This document shows positions 21,035 to 31,716 of a stretch of 64,000 nt of DNA, piece after piece. The notes below the pieces were generated by a model. The model did not search any database and had not been told where the DNA came from. It saw only the letters and a program-made list of their open reading frames with translations. Source of the stretch: Vibrio salinus (GTDB lineage Bacteria > Pseudomonadota > Gammaproteobacteria > Enterobacterales > Vibrionaceae). Positions within the stretch are counted from its first letter, which is position 1, and every line of letters starts with the position of its first letter. Position numbers and translations under genes: made by a program. The DNA is taken from positions 930,001 through 994,000 of the forward strand of contig NZ_JAJSDZ010000005.1 of the NCBI RefSeq assembly GCF_021272385.1. The letters run 5' to 3'.

Positions 21035-22072
21035 ATGCAATACGTTAAACTTCCCCACTCAAATTTAGAAGTCAGTAAACTTTGCTTAGGAACCATGACG
21101 TTTGGAGAGCAAAATACTCAACAGGACTCAGAGCAACAATTGGATTTTGCCTTAGATAGTGGTATCAATTTCATTGATACGGCAGAAATGTATCCGGTTC
21201 CACCGATGGCAAAAACTCAGGGAAAAACAGAAGAATTTATTGGCCACTGGCTTAAAAAGTCAGGTAAAAGAGAAAAAGTAATTCTTGCCACTAAAGTAGC
21301 TGGTCCCAGAAATGTCCCCTACATTCGCGACAATATGACACTTGATCACCGAAATATTCATCAGGCTGTCGACGCCAGTCTGGAAAGATTACAAACTGAT
21401 TATATAGATTTATATCAGGTACACTGGCCCCAACGAGAAGCAAACTATTTCGGAAAATTAAATTATAAAACATCTGCACAAAAAAACGATAACACACCTA
21501 TAATTGAAACCCTTGAGGCGCTGAATGATGTCGTCAGAGCAGGGAAAGTCCGGTACATCGGTATTTCAAATGAAACACCATGGGGATTAATGACTTACCT
21601 TCGACTTGCCGAAAAACACGATCTTCCCAGAACTATTACCATTCAAAACCCTTTTAACCTGTTAAACCGTAGCTTCGAAGTCGGTCTATCGGAAATATGT
21701 CACTATGAAGGAATTCGTCTGTTAGCCTACTCGCCAATGGCTTTTGGCATTCTGAGCGGAAAATATCTCAATAATGCACGTCCGCAAGGCGCAAGATGCA
21801 CACTGTATGAACGCTTTAAACGCTATTTTACTCCTCAGGGGATAAAAGCAACAGAAGCTTACATACAGTTGGCACAGGATTATGGATTAAACCCAGCTCA
21901 GATGGCTCTGGCATTTGTAAACCAACAGCCTTTTACCGGTTCAACCATTATTGGCGCAACAACAATGGAACAGTTAAAAACCAATATCCAGAGCAAAGAC
22001 GTGATTCTGTCAGAAGAAGTAATGGAGAAAATTGACGATATCTTTACGGTTTACTCAAACCCTTGTCCATAA
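21035..22072 (+). CDS. tas: Tas-type aldo/keto reductase
   Basis: A 345-residue NADP(H)-linked oxidoreductase with a TIM barrel. Aldo/keto reductase signatures are GINFIDTAEMYPVPP near residue 48, with the catalytic Asp and Tyr, DYIDLYQVHWP, and the late STIIGATTMEQLKTNI cofactor motif. The long insert with QREANYFGKLNYKTSAQKND matches E. coli Tas, known for suppressing a tyrosine auxotrophy; its natural substrate is not settled. The AAAGGA ribosome site precedes the ATG. It lies downstream of mutH with 117 bases between, the same neighbour as in V. cholerae. Confidence 0.93.
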   Translation: MQYVKLPHSNLEVSKLCLGTMTFGEQNTQQDSEQQLDFALDSGINFIDTAEMYPVPPMAKTQGKTEEFIGHWLKKSGKREKVILATKVAGPRNVPYIRDNMTLDHRNIHQAVDASLERLQTDYIDLYQVHWPQREANYFGKLNYKTSAQKNDNTPIIETLEALNDVVRAGKVRYIGISNETPWGLMTYLRLAEKHDLPRTITIQNPFNLLNRSFEVGLSEICHYEGIRLLAYSPMAFGILSGKYLNNARPQGARCTLYERFKRYFTPQGIKATEAYIQLAQDYGLNPAQMALAFVNQQPFTGSTIIGATTMEQLKTNIQSKDVILSEEVMEKIDDIFTVYSNPCP

Positions 22073-22094
22073 ACCTTCATCTTGGTAATAAAAT

Positions 22095-22120
22095 AAAAGA
22101 GCTTCATCTGAAGCTCTTTT
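22095..22120. terminator. Bidirectional terminator, tas/vpsR
   Basis: A perfect twelve-base inverted repeat, AAAAGAGCTTCA / TGAAGCTCTTTT, with a two-base centre is flanked by A and T runs. It is shared by the convergent tas and vpsR. Confidence 0.9.
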
Positions 22121-22145
22121 ATACTCATAAACAAAAGCTGATTGG

Positions 22146-23486
22146 TTAAAAGACTTCTTCTGAAAGAAGATTATGCTTGTTCAGCAAACGGTACATTGTC
22201 GCTCTGGAAATACCCAGTTCTTTTGCAGCCTGCGAAACTTGTCCGCCGTTCGATTCCAGCACCAACATCAACGCTTCTTTTTCTGAACGCTCCCGAATAT
22301 TTTTCAGGCTCATCTTACCTTCGCTTCTTTTTGGAAGATCCAATGCATCTTCTTCCAGAATCACCGAGTCTGACATCAGTACAACCCGTTTTATCTGATT
22401 CATCAATTCACGAATATTACCAGGCCATTGATATCGGGCTAACGCTTTCAATGAACTGTCAGTAAACCCCTTAGCCTGAGCATTATATTCTTTAGAAAAG
22501 ACCTGAAGATAATGATTGGCTAATAAAGGAATGTCCGCCATTCTCTCTTTCAGGCTGGGAACGTTAATTCTTAACACATTAATATAATGGTACAACTCTT
22601 CATTAAAATCGCCATCAATCAGTGCTTTTTCAATATCGGATGAATTGGCCGCTAAAATCCTAACATCAACCTTTTTAAAACCCTGAGAGGTTTCAACGGT
22701 TCCTTCCTGGAAAAAACGCAACAAATTAAGTTGCTGAGTTTTCGTAATCGAAAGAATATCGTTAAGTAAGATCGTTCCTCCGTCAGCCTGTTCTAAAATA
22801 GACTGATGTTCATTGTTACTAAAGTCTAAACCAATACCAAAAAGCTCCGTTTCAAACCGCTTTTCAGACATAGCCCGACAATTAACAGGAACAAATGGCC
22901 TCTGGGCACGAGAAGAAGTCTGATGAACCGCTTTTGCAACTAATTCCTTACCACTACCACTTTCGCCGTGAATAAGAATACTGACATCTGTAGGTCCTAT
23001 ACGTTTAATTTGATCCCTCAGACGCTTCATCGGCACTGATTCACCAATGAGCCCCAGATCACCATTCATTCCCCAGTTTGGCCATACTTTTTTCTCTAGC
23101 TTTAGCATGCCCAATTGATGGCCGATGGTACTTAGTAACTGAGCATCCGGGATTGGAGCTGTAAAGAAATCAATACAAAAGTTCACAATAAACTGGCAAA
23201 TTGTATCTGAACTTAGTTGAGACTCGCGAATAAATGCAATCCAGCGAACCTGCCTGTGACTGCTCACTAAGTTTGCAATACCGTTCAGACTGAACTCATC
23301 TTTACTTAAATCGACAATACCAATAGAGGGTCCCAGCTCCGAAAATAACGCATCTGCTTTTCTCAGATCTGCAACCTGTGAACAACGCCATCCCACTTGT
23401 TCTAACACGGATAACCAAGGTTCATAAGTTCCGCCAACGACAACTAAAGAACCAGGAACTGAGTCCATTCGGAACTGACTAGCCAT
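22146..23486 (-). CDS. vpsR: Exopolysaccharide regulator VpsR (NtrC-like)
   Basis: VpsR is the c-di-GMP-responsive activator of Vibrio polysaccharide and biofilm genes in V. cholerae. The 446 residues have a receiver-like domain (1-130, keeping the Asp in IGIVDLSKDEF), an AAA+ domain (about 150-370, Walker A GESGSGKE) and a C-terminal Fis-type helix-turn-helix (VSQAAKELGISRATMYRLLN). The GAFTGA loop needed to contact sigma-54 is replaced by unrelated residues, and the Walker B acidic pair is ND (TILLNDI). This agrees with VpsR working with sigma-70. It is convergent with tas and separated from lysS by 251 bases. A large polysaccharide locus starts about 9 kb away and is a plausible target. 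Confidence 0.94.
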   Translation of the reverse strand: MASQFRMDSVPGSLVVVGGTYEPWLSVLEQVGWRCSQVADLRKADALFSELGPSIGIVDLSKDEFSLNGIANLVSSHRQVRWIAFIRESQLSSDTICQFIVNFCIDFFTAPIPDAQLLSTIGHQLGMLKLEKKVWPNWGMNGDLGLIGESVPMKRLRDQIKRIGPTDVSILIHGESGSGKELVAKAVHQTSSRAQRPFVPVNCRAMSEKRFETELFGIGLDFSNNEHQSILEQADGGTILLNDILSITKTQQLNLLRFFQEGTVETSQGFKKVDVRILAANSSDIEKALIDGDFNEELYHYINVLRINVPSLKERMADIPLLANHYLQVFSKEYNAQAKGFTDSSLKALARYQWPGNIRELMNQIKRVVLMSDSVILEEDALDLPKRSEGKMSLKNIRERSEKEALMLVLESNGGQVSQAAKELGISRATMYRLLNKHNLLSEEVF

Positions 23487-23673
23487 GAACTTTTCCTTAT
23501 ATTTGTTAGTGAATATTCTGTAATTATACTTATTAGAATTTGGTTTATTTCTGAGACGCTACCTTACAACTTGTCGAACAAATATACCATCTCACTTTTG
23601 AGACTTCACCTAAAAATAACCATTTTATGAAACTACACCCTTATAAAAAAAGAAACAAAAAACTTTCATAAAT

Positions 23674-23706
23674 TAAAAAAACCCTTACTTATGAAAAGTA
23701 AGGGTT
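23674..23706 (-). terminator. Rho-independent terminator after lysS
   Basis: Read on the minus strand, a perfect eleven-base stem AACCCTTACTT / AAGTAAGGGTT with a five-base loop is followed by a run of seven T. It lies 31 bases after the lysS stop. Confidence 0.88.
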
Positions 23707-23737
23707 GAAAGTTTTACATTTATTTAACTAGTGGTGG

Positions 23738-25258
23738 TTAATTCACCTGTGGTCTCATTGCTGGGAACAAGATGACGTCACGAATAGTATGACTGTTAGT
23801 AAACAACATCGCTAAACGATCAATACCAATGCCCTGACCCGCCGTTGGTGGCAATCCATGTTCCAGTGCAGTGATGTAATCGGCATCGTAGTACATGGCT
23901 TCATCATCCCCGGCATCTTTAGCCGCAACCTGAGCTTTAAAACGAGCATCCTGATCTTCTGCATCATTAAGCTCAGAGAAACCATTCGCGACTTCACGTC
24001 CACCAATAAAGAACTCAAAACGGTCTGTAATGAATGGGTTCTCATCATTACGGCGGGCTAATGGCGAAATATCCGCCGGATAACCGGTGATAAACGTTGG
24101 CTGGATCAGCTTAGGCTCGGCGGTTTCACCAAAGATTTCTTCAAGCAACTGACCGGATGTCCAGAACGTTTCCGTTTCCATATGAAGCGATTTAGCAATA
24201 GCCATCATATGCTCGCGATCTTTCACACCGTCATAATCAAGCTCCTGAATATCTTCATGATCCGGATTATAGTGCTTAATCGCTTCAAGCATACTCATCC
24301 GTGCATATTTGCCACCGAATTCAACCATTTCATCACCATATGGCATTACGGTGGAACCAAGCACTTCCATCGCAACCGAGCTTAACATTTCTTCGGTCAA
24401 ATCCATCAAATCATTGTAATCGGAATACGCCTGGTAGAACTCCATCATCGTAAATTCAGGATTATGGCGAATAGAAAGTCCTTCATTACGGAAGTTACGG
24501 TTAATCTCAAAGACTCGATCAAATCCACCGACAACCAAACGTTTCAGATACAGCTCCGGCGCAACACGGAGGTACATATCAATATCCAACGCATTATGAT
24601 GTGTCACAAAAGGACGGGCCGTTGCACCACCAGGAATAACGTGCATCATCGGAGTTTCAACTTCCAGATAACCTTTTGATATCATGAACTGACGAATAGC
24701 ACTTACCAGCTTAGAACGAATGATAAAGGTATGACGAGAGTCTTCATTTACAATAAGGTCAACATAACGCTGACGATAACGCATTTCCTGATCGGTTAAA
24801 CCGTGGAATTTTTCAGGCAGCGGACGTAGTGCTTTCGTCAGTAACTCGTACTCTTCCATATTCACGTAAAGATCGCCTTTACCCGACTTATGAAGCGCCC
24901 CTTTCACGCCAATAATGTCACCGATATCCAAACCCTGATATTTTGCTTTGAGTTCTTTCTGAACCGGTTTAGCCGCATAGGCCTGAATTCGCCCTGAGGT
25001 TTCCTGAAGCACAATGAACGGGCCTCGTTTCGCCATCACACGGCCGGCAACCGCCACAATGTGATTCATCTCTTCCAGCTCTTCCTTAGTCTTTTCACCG
25101 AATTGAGACTGCAAGTCGCCCGCTAAGCTATCACGGCGAAAGTCATTTGGATGACCATTCGCCTTGCTGTCTTTGCGGATATGTTCCAATTTACTGCGGC
25201 GCTCTGCTATGAGCTTATTTTCTTCTTGAGTGTTTTCGTTTTGAATAGCATCAGTCAT
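23738..25258 (-). CDS. lysS: Lysyl-tRNA synthetase, class II
   Basis: A 506-residue class II synthetase charging tRNA-Lys. The N-terminal OB-fold anticodon-binding domain (about 65-175) has [14 protein letters not shown]. The catalytic core has motif 1 ([18 protein letters not shown]), motif 2 ([19 protein letters not shown]) and motif 3 ([12 protein letters not shown]). It starts 29 bases after the prfB stop. The prfB-lysS pair is conserved in gammaproteobacteria and the two are translated from one transcript. The gene ends at a strong terminator before vpsR. Confidence 0.98.
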   Translation of the reverse strand: MTDAIQNENTQEENKLIAERRSKLEHIRKDSKANGHPNDFRRDSLAGDLQSQFGEKTKEELEEMNHIVAVAGRVMAKRGPFIVLQETSGRIQAYAAKPVQKELKAKYQGLDIGDIIGVKGALHKSGKGDLYVNMEEYELLTKALRPLPEKFHGLTDQEMRYRQRYVDLIVNEDSRHTFIIRSKLVSAIRQFMISKGYLEVETPMMHVIPGGATARPFVTHHNALDIDMYLRVAPELYLKRLVVGGFDRVFEINRNFRNEGLSIRHNPEFTMMEFYQAYSDYNDLMDLTEEMLSSVAMEVLGSTVMPYGDEMVEFGGKYARMSMLEAIKHYNPDHEDIQELDYDGVKDREHMMAIAKSLHMETETFWTSGQLLEEIFGETAEPKLIQPTFITGYPADISPLARRNDENPFITDRFEFFIGGREVANGFSELNDAEDQDARFKAQVAAKDAGDDEAMYYDADYITALEHGLPPTAGQGIGIDRLAMLFTNSHTIRDVILFPAMRPQVN

Positions 25259-25287
25259 TTTGGATGTACCCTGTTATCGGTGAAAAG

Positions 25288-26386
25288 CTAAAGGCCTGAT
25301 TTCAGGCTAGCTTCAATAAATTTGTCTAAATCGCCATCAAGGACAGCTTGAGTATTACGGTTTTCTACACCAGTACGTAAGTCTTTAATCCGGGAATCAT
25401 CTAATACATACGAACGAATCTGACTGCCCCATCCGATATCGGATTTAGCGTCTTCATTCGCCTGCTTCTCAGCATTCTGCTTCTGCAGCTCATATTCAAA
25501 TAATTTTGCACGCAACTGCTTCATTGCCTGATCTTTATTTTTATGCTGAGAGCGATCATTCTGACACTGAACAACAATGTTGGTTGGTAAGTGCGTGATA
25601 CGCACAGCCGATTCAGTCGTGTTAACGTGCTGACCACCGGCACCGGAAGCCCGATAGACATCTATCCGCAAATCAGAAGGATTAATATCAATGGCAATAT
25701 TGTCATCAACTTCAGGATAAACAAACGCCGAAGCAAAAGAGGTATGACGTCGGCCACCGGAGTCAAATGGTGACTTACGAACCAAACGGTGAACCCCGGT
25801 TTCTGTCCGTAACCAACCATAGGCATATTCGCCTGACAATTTCACCGTTGCAGACTTCAGCCCGGCAACTTCCCCTTCGGAAACCTCGATAACTTCAACT
25901 TTAAATCCTTTATCTTCGGCCCAGCGGAGGTACATACGCAACAACATTGATGTCCAATCCTGAGCTTCCGTACCTCCAGAGCCAGACTGAAGGTCCAGGT
26001 AACAGTCAGAGACATCGTGTTCTCCGGAGAACATACGACGAAACTCAAGTTTCTCCAGTTTTGCTTCCAGATCAGCCAGCTCCGGTTCAATTTCATCAAA
26101 GGTCTCCTGATCTTCTGCTTCAATGGCCAGTTCCAGTAATCCTTCAACGTCATCAACACCCTGATTCAACTGATCAATTGTCTCAACAACAAGTTCCAGG
26201 GATGAACGCTCTTTGCCTAAAGCCTGAGCCCGTTCTGGTTCATTCCAGACATCCGGTTGTTCAAGCTCAGCATTCACTTCCTCTAAACGTTCTTTTCTAA
26301 TGTCGTAGTCAAAGATACCCCCTTAGGACTTCTGTGCGCTCTGACACATCCTGAAGACGGTTTTTAATTGGGTTGATTTCAAACAT
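25288..26386 (-). CDS. prfB: Peptide chain release factor 2, with programmed +1 frameshift
   Basis: RF2 ends translation at UGA and UAA. The gene is read in two frames: 25 codons from the ATG at 26386 ([14 protein letters not shown]...) to an in-frame UGA at 26311-26309, then a +1 shift continues from 26310 to the stop at 25288, giving 365 residues, the same as in E. coli. The tripeptide SPF in [10 protein letters not shown] recognises the stop codon and GAGGQHVNT carries the catalytic GGQ. The shorter frame starting at an internal ATG is an artefact of ignoring the shift. It is autoregulated because low RF2 favours frameshifting. lysS follows. Confidence 0.97.
26309..26323 (-). promoter_or_regulatory. 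prfB +1 frameshift signal
   Basis: The minus strand reads AGGGGGTATCTTTGA: an internal Shine-Dalgarno-like AGGGGG, a three-base spacer, the slippery CTT codon and the UGA stop followed by C. It is identical, as I recall it, to the E. coli prfB autoregulatory site. Confidence 0.95.
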
Positions 26387-26484
26387 GTTTGCTCAATTTT
26401 CTGGTGTAGAATTAACCGCGGAATTGTACTGAAAAATGTGATGAAGATACAGGGAAAGTTTAAAATTGCTAAGGTGAAAACTAT

Positions 26485-26512
26485 CCTCTCACTTAAAATC
26501 CAAAGTGAGAGG
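26485..26512 (-). terminator. Putative terminator after brnQ
   Basis: A perfect ten-base stem CCTCTCACTT / AAGTGAGAGG with an eight-base loop lies just after the brnQ stop. The following T content on the minus strand is weak (ATAGTTTTC), so termination efficiency is uncertain. Confidence 0.6.
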
Positions 26513-26522
26513 AACGAATCAT

Positions 26523-27839
26523 CTAACCTTTTATTGCTTCAGAGGAAACCACTCGCTTATTCTCAGGAACAAAATACATCACAGAAATAGCAATAGAGGT
26601 TGGCAGTAACCATGCCATACCAATGCTAAACAGAGGAAGCATTGAGAGTGCTGAAACATCAATACCCGCTACTTTTGCTGCATCGATTAATGCAAAAATA
26701 AACGCCGTAAGAAGAACAACACGATATGTCGCCTGTTTATTTGAAAAATAATCCCGGATAAACGTTAATGCAACTAATGCTATCGCCACCGGATACAATG
26801 CAAATAAAACCGGGATAGAAAGGGTAATTAACTGTGCAAGTCCAACGTTAGCTATCACAGCACACAGAATGCTGTTAATAACAACCCAGGTTTTATAATT
26901 AAATGGAGTATAAGCACTGAAATAATCTGAACAGGCAGAAATCAGGCCTATTGCCGTCGTCAGGCAAGCCAGCAAAACAATAACTGACAGAACAAATTGT
27001 CCTTTAGTACCAAACAGAGCCTGTATATAAATACTTAATATCGTACCACCGTTATCCACACCACTGGCAATAGAGGAACTGGTCGCTCCCAAATAAAAAA
27101 GTGAAGTATAAACAAATGCCAGTCCGGCGGCGGCAATAAAAGCGGCAGCAATAAGATATTTCGTAGTGGCTTTACTTTCGGTAATTCCTTTGTTTTTCAG
27201 GGAATCAACCATCAGCATACCAAACATCAGAGAGGCAAAGGTATCCATTGTATTATAGCCTTCCAGGAAACCTTTCGTTAATGGCTGAACAAGGTAATCT
27301 CCAACCGGAGTTTGCATCATTCCCTGAGGGTTAGAAAACACTCCGACAGCGACAATCACTAAACCGATAAAAAGAGCAGGAGTAAGAACTTTACCAATAA
27401 GATCAATAAGTTTTCCCTGATACCAAGACAATAGACCGGCAATGGAAAAAAACAGGACCGAAAAAAGAGTCAGATAAAAAGCGCCGGTCGAATGAAATAA
27501 CGGATTTACCGCCATTTCATAAGCGACAAGTCCGGTTCTTGGCGCGGCAAATGCCGGACCAATAATAATAAAAATCAAAGAAGCCATGATAGTGGAAACA
27601 CGCTTAGGTAAATCTCTTGTCAGATGTTCCCAACTACCACCAACTAACGCAACTGCGATAATACCAATAAGAGGTAACCCAACTGCCGTCAATAAAAAAC
27701 CACTCATTGCAGGAAATAAATTTGTCCCGGCAAGTTGTCCTGCCAGAGGCGGAAAGATAACATTACCAGCACCAAGGAAAAATGCAAAAAGCATAAAACC
27801 TAATGCAATAATATCGAATAATTTTAATGTCTGTTTCAC
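26523..27839 (-). CDS. brnQ: Branched-chain amino acid transporter, LIVCS family
   Basis: A 438-residue inner-membrane carrier with about 12 hydrophobic segments, importing leucine, isoleucine and valine with Na+ or H+. The N-terminal signature FMLFAFFLGAGNVIFPPLAGQ block is split across residues 16-36, followed by the GPAFAAPRTGLVAYEMAVNP motif near residue 100, both diagnostic of BrnQ. A C-terminal GMAWLLPTSIAISVMYFV helix completes the fold. It stands alone between prfB and the divergent trmN6. No attenuator or leader peptide rich in branched-chain codons was seen in the 170-base upstream region. Confidence 0.94.
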   Translation of the reverse strand: MKQTLKLFDIIALGFMLFAFFLGAGNVIFPPLAGQLAGTNLFPAMSGFLLTAVGLPLIGIIAVALVGGSWEHLTRDLPKRVSTIMASLIFIIIGPAFAAPRTGLVAYEMAVNPLFHSTGAFYLTLFSVLFFSIAGLLSWYQGKLIDLIGKVLTPALFIGLVIVAVGVFSNPQGMMQTPVGDYLVQPLTKGFLEGYNTMDTFASLMFGMLMVDSLKNKGITESKATTKYLIAAAFIAAAGLAFVYTSLFYLGATSSSIASGVDNGGTILSIYIQALFGTKGQFVLSVIVLLACLTTAIGLISACSDYFSAYTPFNYKTWVVINSILCAVIANVGLAQLITLSIPVLFALYPVAIALVALTFIRDYFSNKQATYRVVLLTAFIFALIDAAKVAGIDVSALSMLPLFSIGMAWLLPTSIAISVMYFVPENKRVVSSEAIKG

Positions 27840-28009
27840 AGAACACCCTTTTTATCATGTTGTGTTTATTTTTGTATTTGCTTATTAGTACCCAACGGTA
27901 CTAATAAGAGGCGCATAGTGAGCAAATAGAATAAAATATTCAAGAAAAGCGATAAATTTAGTGTTTTATAGATCGTAAAGTATTTTTTACTAGCATAAAA
28001 AACCAACAA

Positions 28010-28726
28010 ATGACAAACAACAAATTAACAAAAGATTTTCGGTTTAAACAATTTACCATTGTGGGGGGGCACTCCGGCATGCCTGTCAGTACCGACGGAG
28101 TACTGCTTGGCGCCTGGGCTTCGGTCCCTTCACACGGACACGTACTGGATATCGGGACAGGAACCGGATTACTGGCTCTGATGGTCGCTCAGCGATATAA
28201 GGAAATAGCCATTACAGCATTGGATATTGATGACTATGCTATTCAATCAGCAAGAAAAAACTGTCTGATGTCGCCTTGGGCGGAACGAATATCTGTTCAA
28301 AAAGAGGATATTACTCATTATCAACCAGAAAAGAAATTTTCCGGAATCATTTGTAATCCACCGTATTTCAACTCCGGGAAAACAGCCCGGCTAAATCAAA
28401 GAGCCAAAGCAAGACACACCATAAAACTAAAACATCATATTCTACTTGAACAGGCCTTTACGTTAACCACAGAGAACGGCGTAGCCAATTTTATTCTTCC
28501 GGCAACGGAAACTGAACGATTTCTGGAACTTGCTCAAAATTGCGGATGGTATACCACTCATCTGTGTCGTGTCTTCCCAACAACAAACAAAACAGCGTCA
28601 AGATACCTGATACACCTGAGTAAGCAGCCTGGTAATGTTTGTGAAGAAGCACTCACCATTCTCTGTAACGGTCAATACAGCCATGATTTTATCTCCTTAA
28701 CTAAGGACTTTTATCTTAAGATGTAG
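28010..28726 (+). CDS. trmN6: tRNA1(Val) (adenine37-N6)-methyltransferase
   Basis: TrmN6 (YfiC) methylates A37 of tRNA1-Val. The 238 residues have the class I SAM-binding motif LDIGTGTGLLALMVAQ and the catalytic amino-methylase motif NPPYF. The N-terminal MPVSTDGVLLGAWA is typical of vibrio homologues. There is no clear ribosome site before the ATG at 28010, so the start is less certain, and a later one would cut the conserved DFRFKQF block. A run of seven G lies at 28063-28069 inside the frame. srmB follows in the same direction. Confidence 0.92.
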   Translation: MTNNKLTKDFRFKQFTIVGGHSGMPVSTDGVLLGAWASVPSHGHVLDIGTGTGLLALMVAQRYKEIAITALDIDDYAIQSARKNCLMSPWAERISVQKEDITHYQPEKKFSGIICNPPYFNSGKTARLNQRAKARHTIKLKHHILLEQAFTLTTENGVANFILPATETERFLELAQNCGWYTTHLCRVFPTTNKTASRYLIHLSKQPGNVCEEALTILCNGQYSHDFISLTKDFYLKM

Positions 28727-28805
28727 AAATAAAGTGTGATCAACAGAGAAGATCCCACTATAATACCGCCCCTTATTTGATCTTATGACCGCGGAGAAGC
28801 TGCTT

Positions 28806-30053
28806 GTGATACGAACTTTTGCCGATTTAGACCTCGACCCAAACATTCTACAAGCGATTGAAGAAGCCGGATTTGACAGACCAACTCACATCCAGGCTCA
28901 GGCAATACCAGAGGCTCTTGATGGTAAAGATGTGCTGGCATCGGCCCCAACAGGCACAGGTAAAACAGCCGCATTTGTTCTGCCTGCATTACAGTATCTG
29001 CAGGATTTTCCGCGCCGTAATCCGGGACCGGCAAGAATTCTGATCCTAACCCCCACACGCGAACTTGCCATTCAGGTCGCCGAGCAGGCTAAACTGCTAG
29101 CCACACATACACGGCTAAATATATTTACAATTACCGGAGGCGTTCAGTATCAGGAACATGCTGATATTCTCGCACAAACACAGGACATCGTTGTTGCAAC
29201 CCCAGGCAGGTTAATGGAATACATTGAAGCTGAAAGGTTTGACTGCCGGGCCATTGAATGGCTGATTCTCGACGAAGCAGACCGTATGCTCGATATGGGA
29301 TTTGCACCAACCGTAGACAGACTGTCCGGAGAATGCAGATGGAGAAAACAGACATTACTCTTCTCTGCCACATTAGAAGGAAAAGGGGTGGAAGGATTTA
29401 CGGCCGATCTTCTTAACAACCCGGCAAAAGTGGACGCAGAACCACCCAGACGAGAGCGTAAAAAAATCACGCAGTGGTATCACCGGGCGGACACCCTGAC
29501 GCACAAGAATGACTTACTGAAAAAGATATTAACAGAGCAGTCTGAACGGGCTATTGTATTTGTTAAGACCCGGGAACGGTTAGCGGCCCTGCGTGCTGTT
29601 CTGGAATCAGAACAAATTGAGTGCGCCTGGATTCAGGGAGAAATGCCACAGGACAGAAGAAATAACGCCATAGCCCGTTTCAGGGACGGCACCGTCAATG
29701 TTCTTCTTGCTACTGACGTTGCTGCGCGGGGCATTGATATTCCTGATATCAGCCACGTAATCAATTATGATTTACCAAGAACTGCTGATGTATTTGTTCA
29801 CCGAATAGGACGAACAGCCCGGGCCGGTAAAAAAGGCATTGCAATATCGTTAGTAGAAGCACACGACCAACCAATGATGGACAGAATTCAGCGCTATCTG
29901 AAAGAAGAAGTTAAAGAGCGCTTTATCGATGGCTTACGTGCTAAACACAAAAAACCTATTTTTAAAAAGAAAAAGAAAGTCAAAACATCAGCGGCCAAAG
30001 ATAAGACAAAAAAACAGGGAAAGAAACAGAGAAAAAATAAAGGCAAAAGATAA
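28806..30053 (+). CDS. srmB: DEAD-box ATP-dependent RNA helicase SrmB, GTG start
   Basis: SrmB helps early 50S ribosome assembly. Helicase motifs are in order: PTHIQAQAIP (Q motif), APTGTGKTAAF (I), LTPTREL (Ia), DEADRMLDMGF (II), LLFSATLEG (III), and VLLATDVAARGIDIPD to VHRIGRTARAG (V-VI). A lysine-rich tail follows residue 375. I favour the GTG at 28806 (415 residues, (M)IRTFADLDLD), because GGAG sits nine bases before it and the N-terminus then matches SrmB. An in-frame ATG at 28785 would add seven residues and lacks a good ribosome site. A hairpin terminator follows the stop. Confidence 0.94.
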   Translation: MIRTFADLDLDPNILQAIEEAGFDRPTHIQAQAIPEALDGKDVLASAPTGTGKTAAFVLPALQYLQDFPRRNPGPARILILTPTRELAIQVAEQAKLLATHTRLNIFTITGGVQYQEHADILAQTQDIVVATPGRLMEYIEAERFDCRAIEWLILDEADRMLDMGFAPTVDRLSGECRWRKQTLLFSATLEGKGVEGFTADLLNNPAKVDAEPPRRERKKITQWYHRADTLTHKNDLLKKILTEQSERAIVFVKTRERLAALRAVLESEQIECAWIQGEMPQDRRNNAIARFRDGTVNVLLATDVAARGIDIPDISHVINYDLPRTADVFVHRIGRTARAGKKGIAISLVEAHDQPMMDRIQRYLKEEVKERFIDGLRAKHKKPIFKKKKKVKTSAAKDKTKKQGKKQRKNKGKR

Positions 30054-30063
30054 TACCGGTAAA

Positions 30064-30091
30064 AATAAAGCTCCAGACATGGAGCTTTATT
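30064..30091. terminator. Bidirectional terminator, srmB/prfC
   Basis: The stem AATAAAGCTCCA / TGGAGCTTTATT with a four-base loop lies between the convergent srmB and prfC genes, 13 bases from the prfC stop. Confidence 0.85.
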
Positions 30092-30104
30092 ATCAGATAT
30101 AAGA

Positions 30105-31688
30105 TTAATGTTCCCGTGTCGCCCGAAAATCCACATCCGGAAAACGTTCCTGAGCCAAATTTAAATTCACCATTGTTGGTGCGATATACGCTAAATTATC
30201 GCCCCCATCCAAAGATAAGTGAGACTCATTTTTCCGCTTAAACTCTTCCAGTTTCTTAGCATCATCGCACTCGACCCAGCGGGCGGTTGCCACATTGACG
30301 CTCTCATAAATCGCCTCAACGTTGTACTCCGATTTCAAACGGGCAACAACAACATCAAACTGAAGGACACCAACAGCCCCAACAATCAGATCGTTATTCT
30401 GCAAAGGACGAAATACCTGTACAGCCCCCTCCTCTGACAACTGCACCAAACCTTTTAACAACTGCTTCTGCTTCAATGGATCTTTCAGCCTGATACGCCG
30501 GAATAATTCCGGAGCGAAATTAGGAATCCCGGCAAATTTCAGCGTTTCTCCCTGAGTGAAAGTATCACCAATCTGAATGGTGCCATGGTTATGCAAGCCA
30601 ATAATATCACCGGCAAATGCTTCTTCTGCTCTGGCTCGATCACCAGCCATGAAAGTGACAGCATCAGAGATACTAACCTGTTTCCCGGTACGTACATGAT
30701 TCATTTTCATTCCCTGCGTATAAGCGCCGGAAACCACGCGTAAGAAAGCAATTCTGTCCCGGTGCTTAGGATCCATATTGGCCTGAATTTTAAATACAAA
30801 ACCAGAGAACTTTTCTTCTGTCGCTTCAACAACCCGCTCATTTGCATGTCTTGGTTTGGGAGATGGTGCCCATTCTGTTAATCCATCCAGCATATGATCA
30901 ACACCAAAGTTACCCAGTGCAGTACCGAAGAAAACCGGTGTTAATTCACCCTGAAGAAACAATTCTTCATCGAATTCATTAGAGGCACCCAATACCAGTT
31001 CAAGATCATCACGAAGCTGGGAGGCGAGTTCATCTCCAACAGCAGTGTCAAGGTCCGTATTATCCAGACCTTTTATAATCTTCACTTCCTGTATCGTATG
31101 GCCCTGTCCGGTTGAATACAAAATCGTTTCATCGCGATGAATGTGATACACCCCTTTGAACTCCTTACCACAACCGATCGGCCAGGTAATCGGAGCACAC
31201 ATGATATTAAGCTCGTTTTCTACTTCATCCATTAATTCCATTGGATCACGAATATCACGGTCTAGCTTGTTCATAAAGGTCAGGATTGGCGTATCCCTTA
31301 AACGGGTGACTTCCATTAATTTACGGGTACGATCTTCGACACCTTTCGCCGCATCAATGACCATAAGGCAAGAATCCACCGCGGTCAGTGTACGATAAGT
31401 ATCTTCTGAGAAATCCTCATGTCCCGGAGTATCCAAAAGGTTAACCAGACAGTCGTTATAAGGAAACTGCATCACAGAAGTGGTAATAGATATCCCACGT
31501 TCTTTCTCCATATCCATCCAGTCTGACTTGGCATGGTGAGCCGCACCCCGTCCTTTTACCGTACCAGCCTGCTGAATGGCACGTCCGAATAACAGGACTT
31601 TTTCTGTAATAGTGGTCTTACCCGCATCCGGGTGAGAAATGATTGCAAACGTACGACGCCTGGATACTTCTTGAGGAACATTAGACAT
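30105..31688 (-). CDS. prfC: Peptide chain release factor 3
   Basis: RF3 is a translational GTPase that recycles RF1 and RF2. I start it at the ATG at 31688 ([16 protein letters not shown]), giving 527 residues, close to E. coli's 529. An upstream in-frame extension to 31802 matches nothing in the family. The G1 motif is [14 protein letters not shown]2/G3 include [13 protein letters not shown] and [17 protein letters not shown], and G4 is TFMNKLDRD. The 5' region contains a 28-base inverted repeat. This gene is the last core gene before the polysaccharide locus. Confidence 0.96.
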   Translation of the reverse strand: MSNVPQEVSRRRTFAIISHPDAGKTTITEKVLLFGRAIQQAGTVKGRGAAHHAKSDWMDMEKERGISITTSVMQFPYNDCLVNLLDTPGHEDFSEDTYRTLTAVDSCLMVIDAAKGVEDRTRKLMEVTRLRDTPILTFMNKLDRDIRDPMELMDEVENELNIMCAPITWPIGCGKEFKGVYHIHRDETILYSTGQGHTIQEVKIIKGLDNTDLDTAVGDELASQLRDDLELVLGASNEFDEELFLQGELTPVFFGTALGNFGVDHMLDGLTEWAPSPKPRHANERVVEATEEKFSGFVFKIQANMDPKHRDRIAFLRVVSGAYTQGMKMNHVRTGKQVSISDAVTFMAGDRARAEEAFAGDIIGLHNHGTIQIGDTFTQGETLKFAGIPNFAPELFRRIRLKDPLKQKQLLKGLVQLSEEGAVQVFRPLQNNDLIVGAVGVLQFDVVVARLKSEYNVEAIYESVNVATARWVECDDAKKLEEFKRKNESHLSLDGGDNLAYIAPTMVNLNLAQERFPDVDFRATREH

Positions 31689-31716
31689 GACTAAAAATCT
31701 TCGTATAAACAGATCC

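Noticed and set aside
26278..26300. Apparent N-terminal truncation of prfB at an internal ATG
   Set aside because: Explained by the conserved +1 frameshift; the first 25 codons are present upstream in the other frame.
28063..28069. Run of seven G inside trmN6, possible phase-variation tract
   Set aside because: Short, in an ordinary housekeeping tRNA-modification gene, and the frame is intact.
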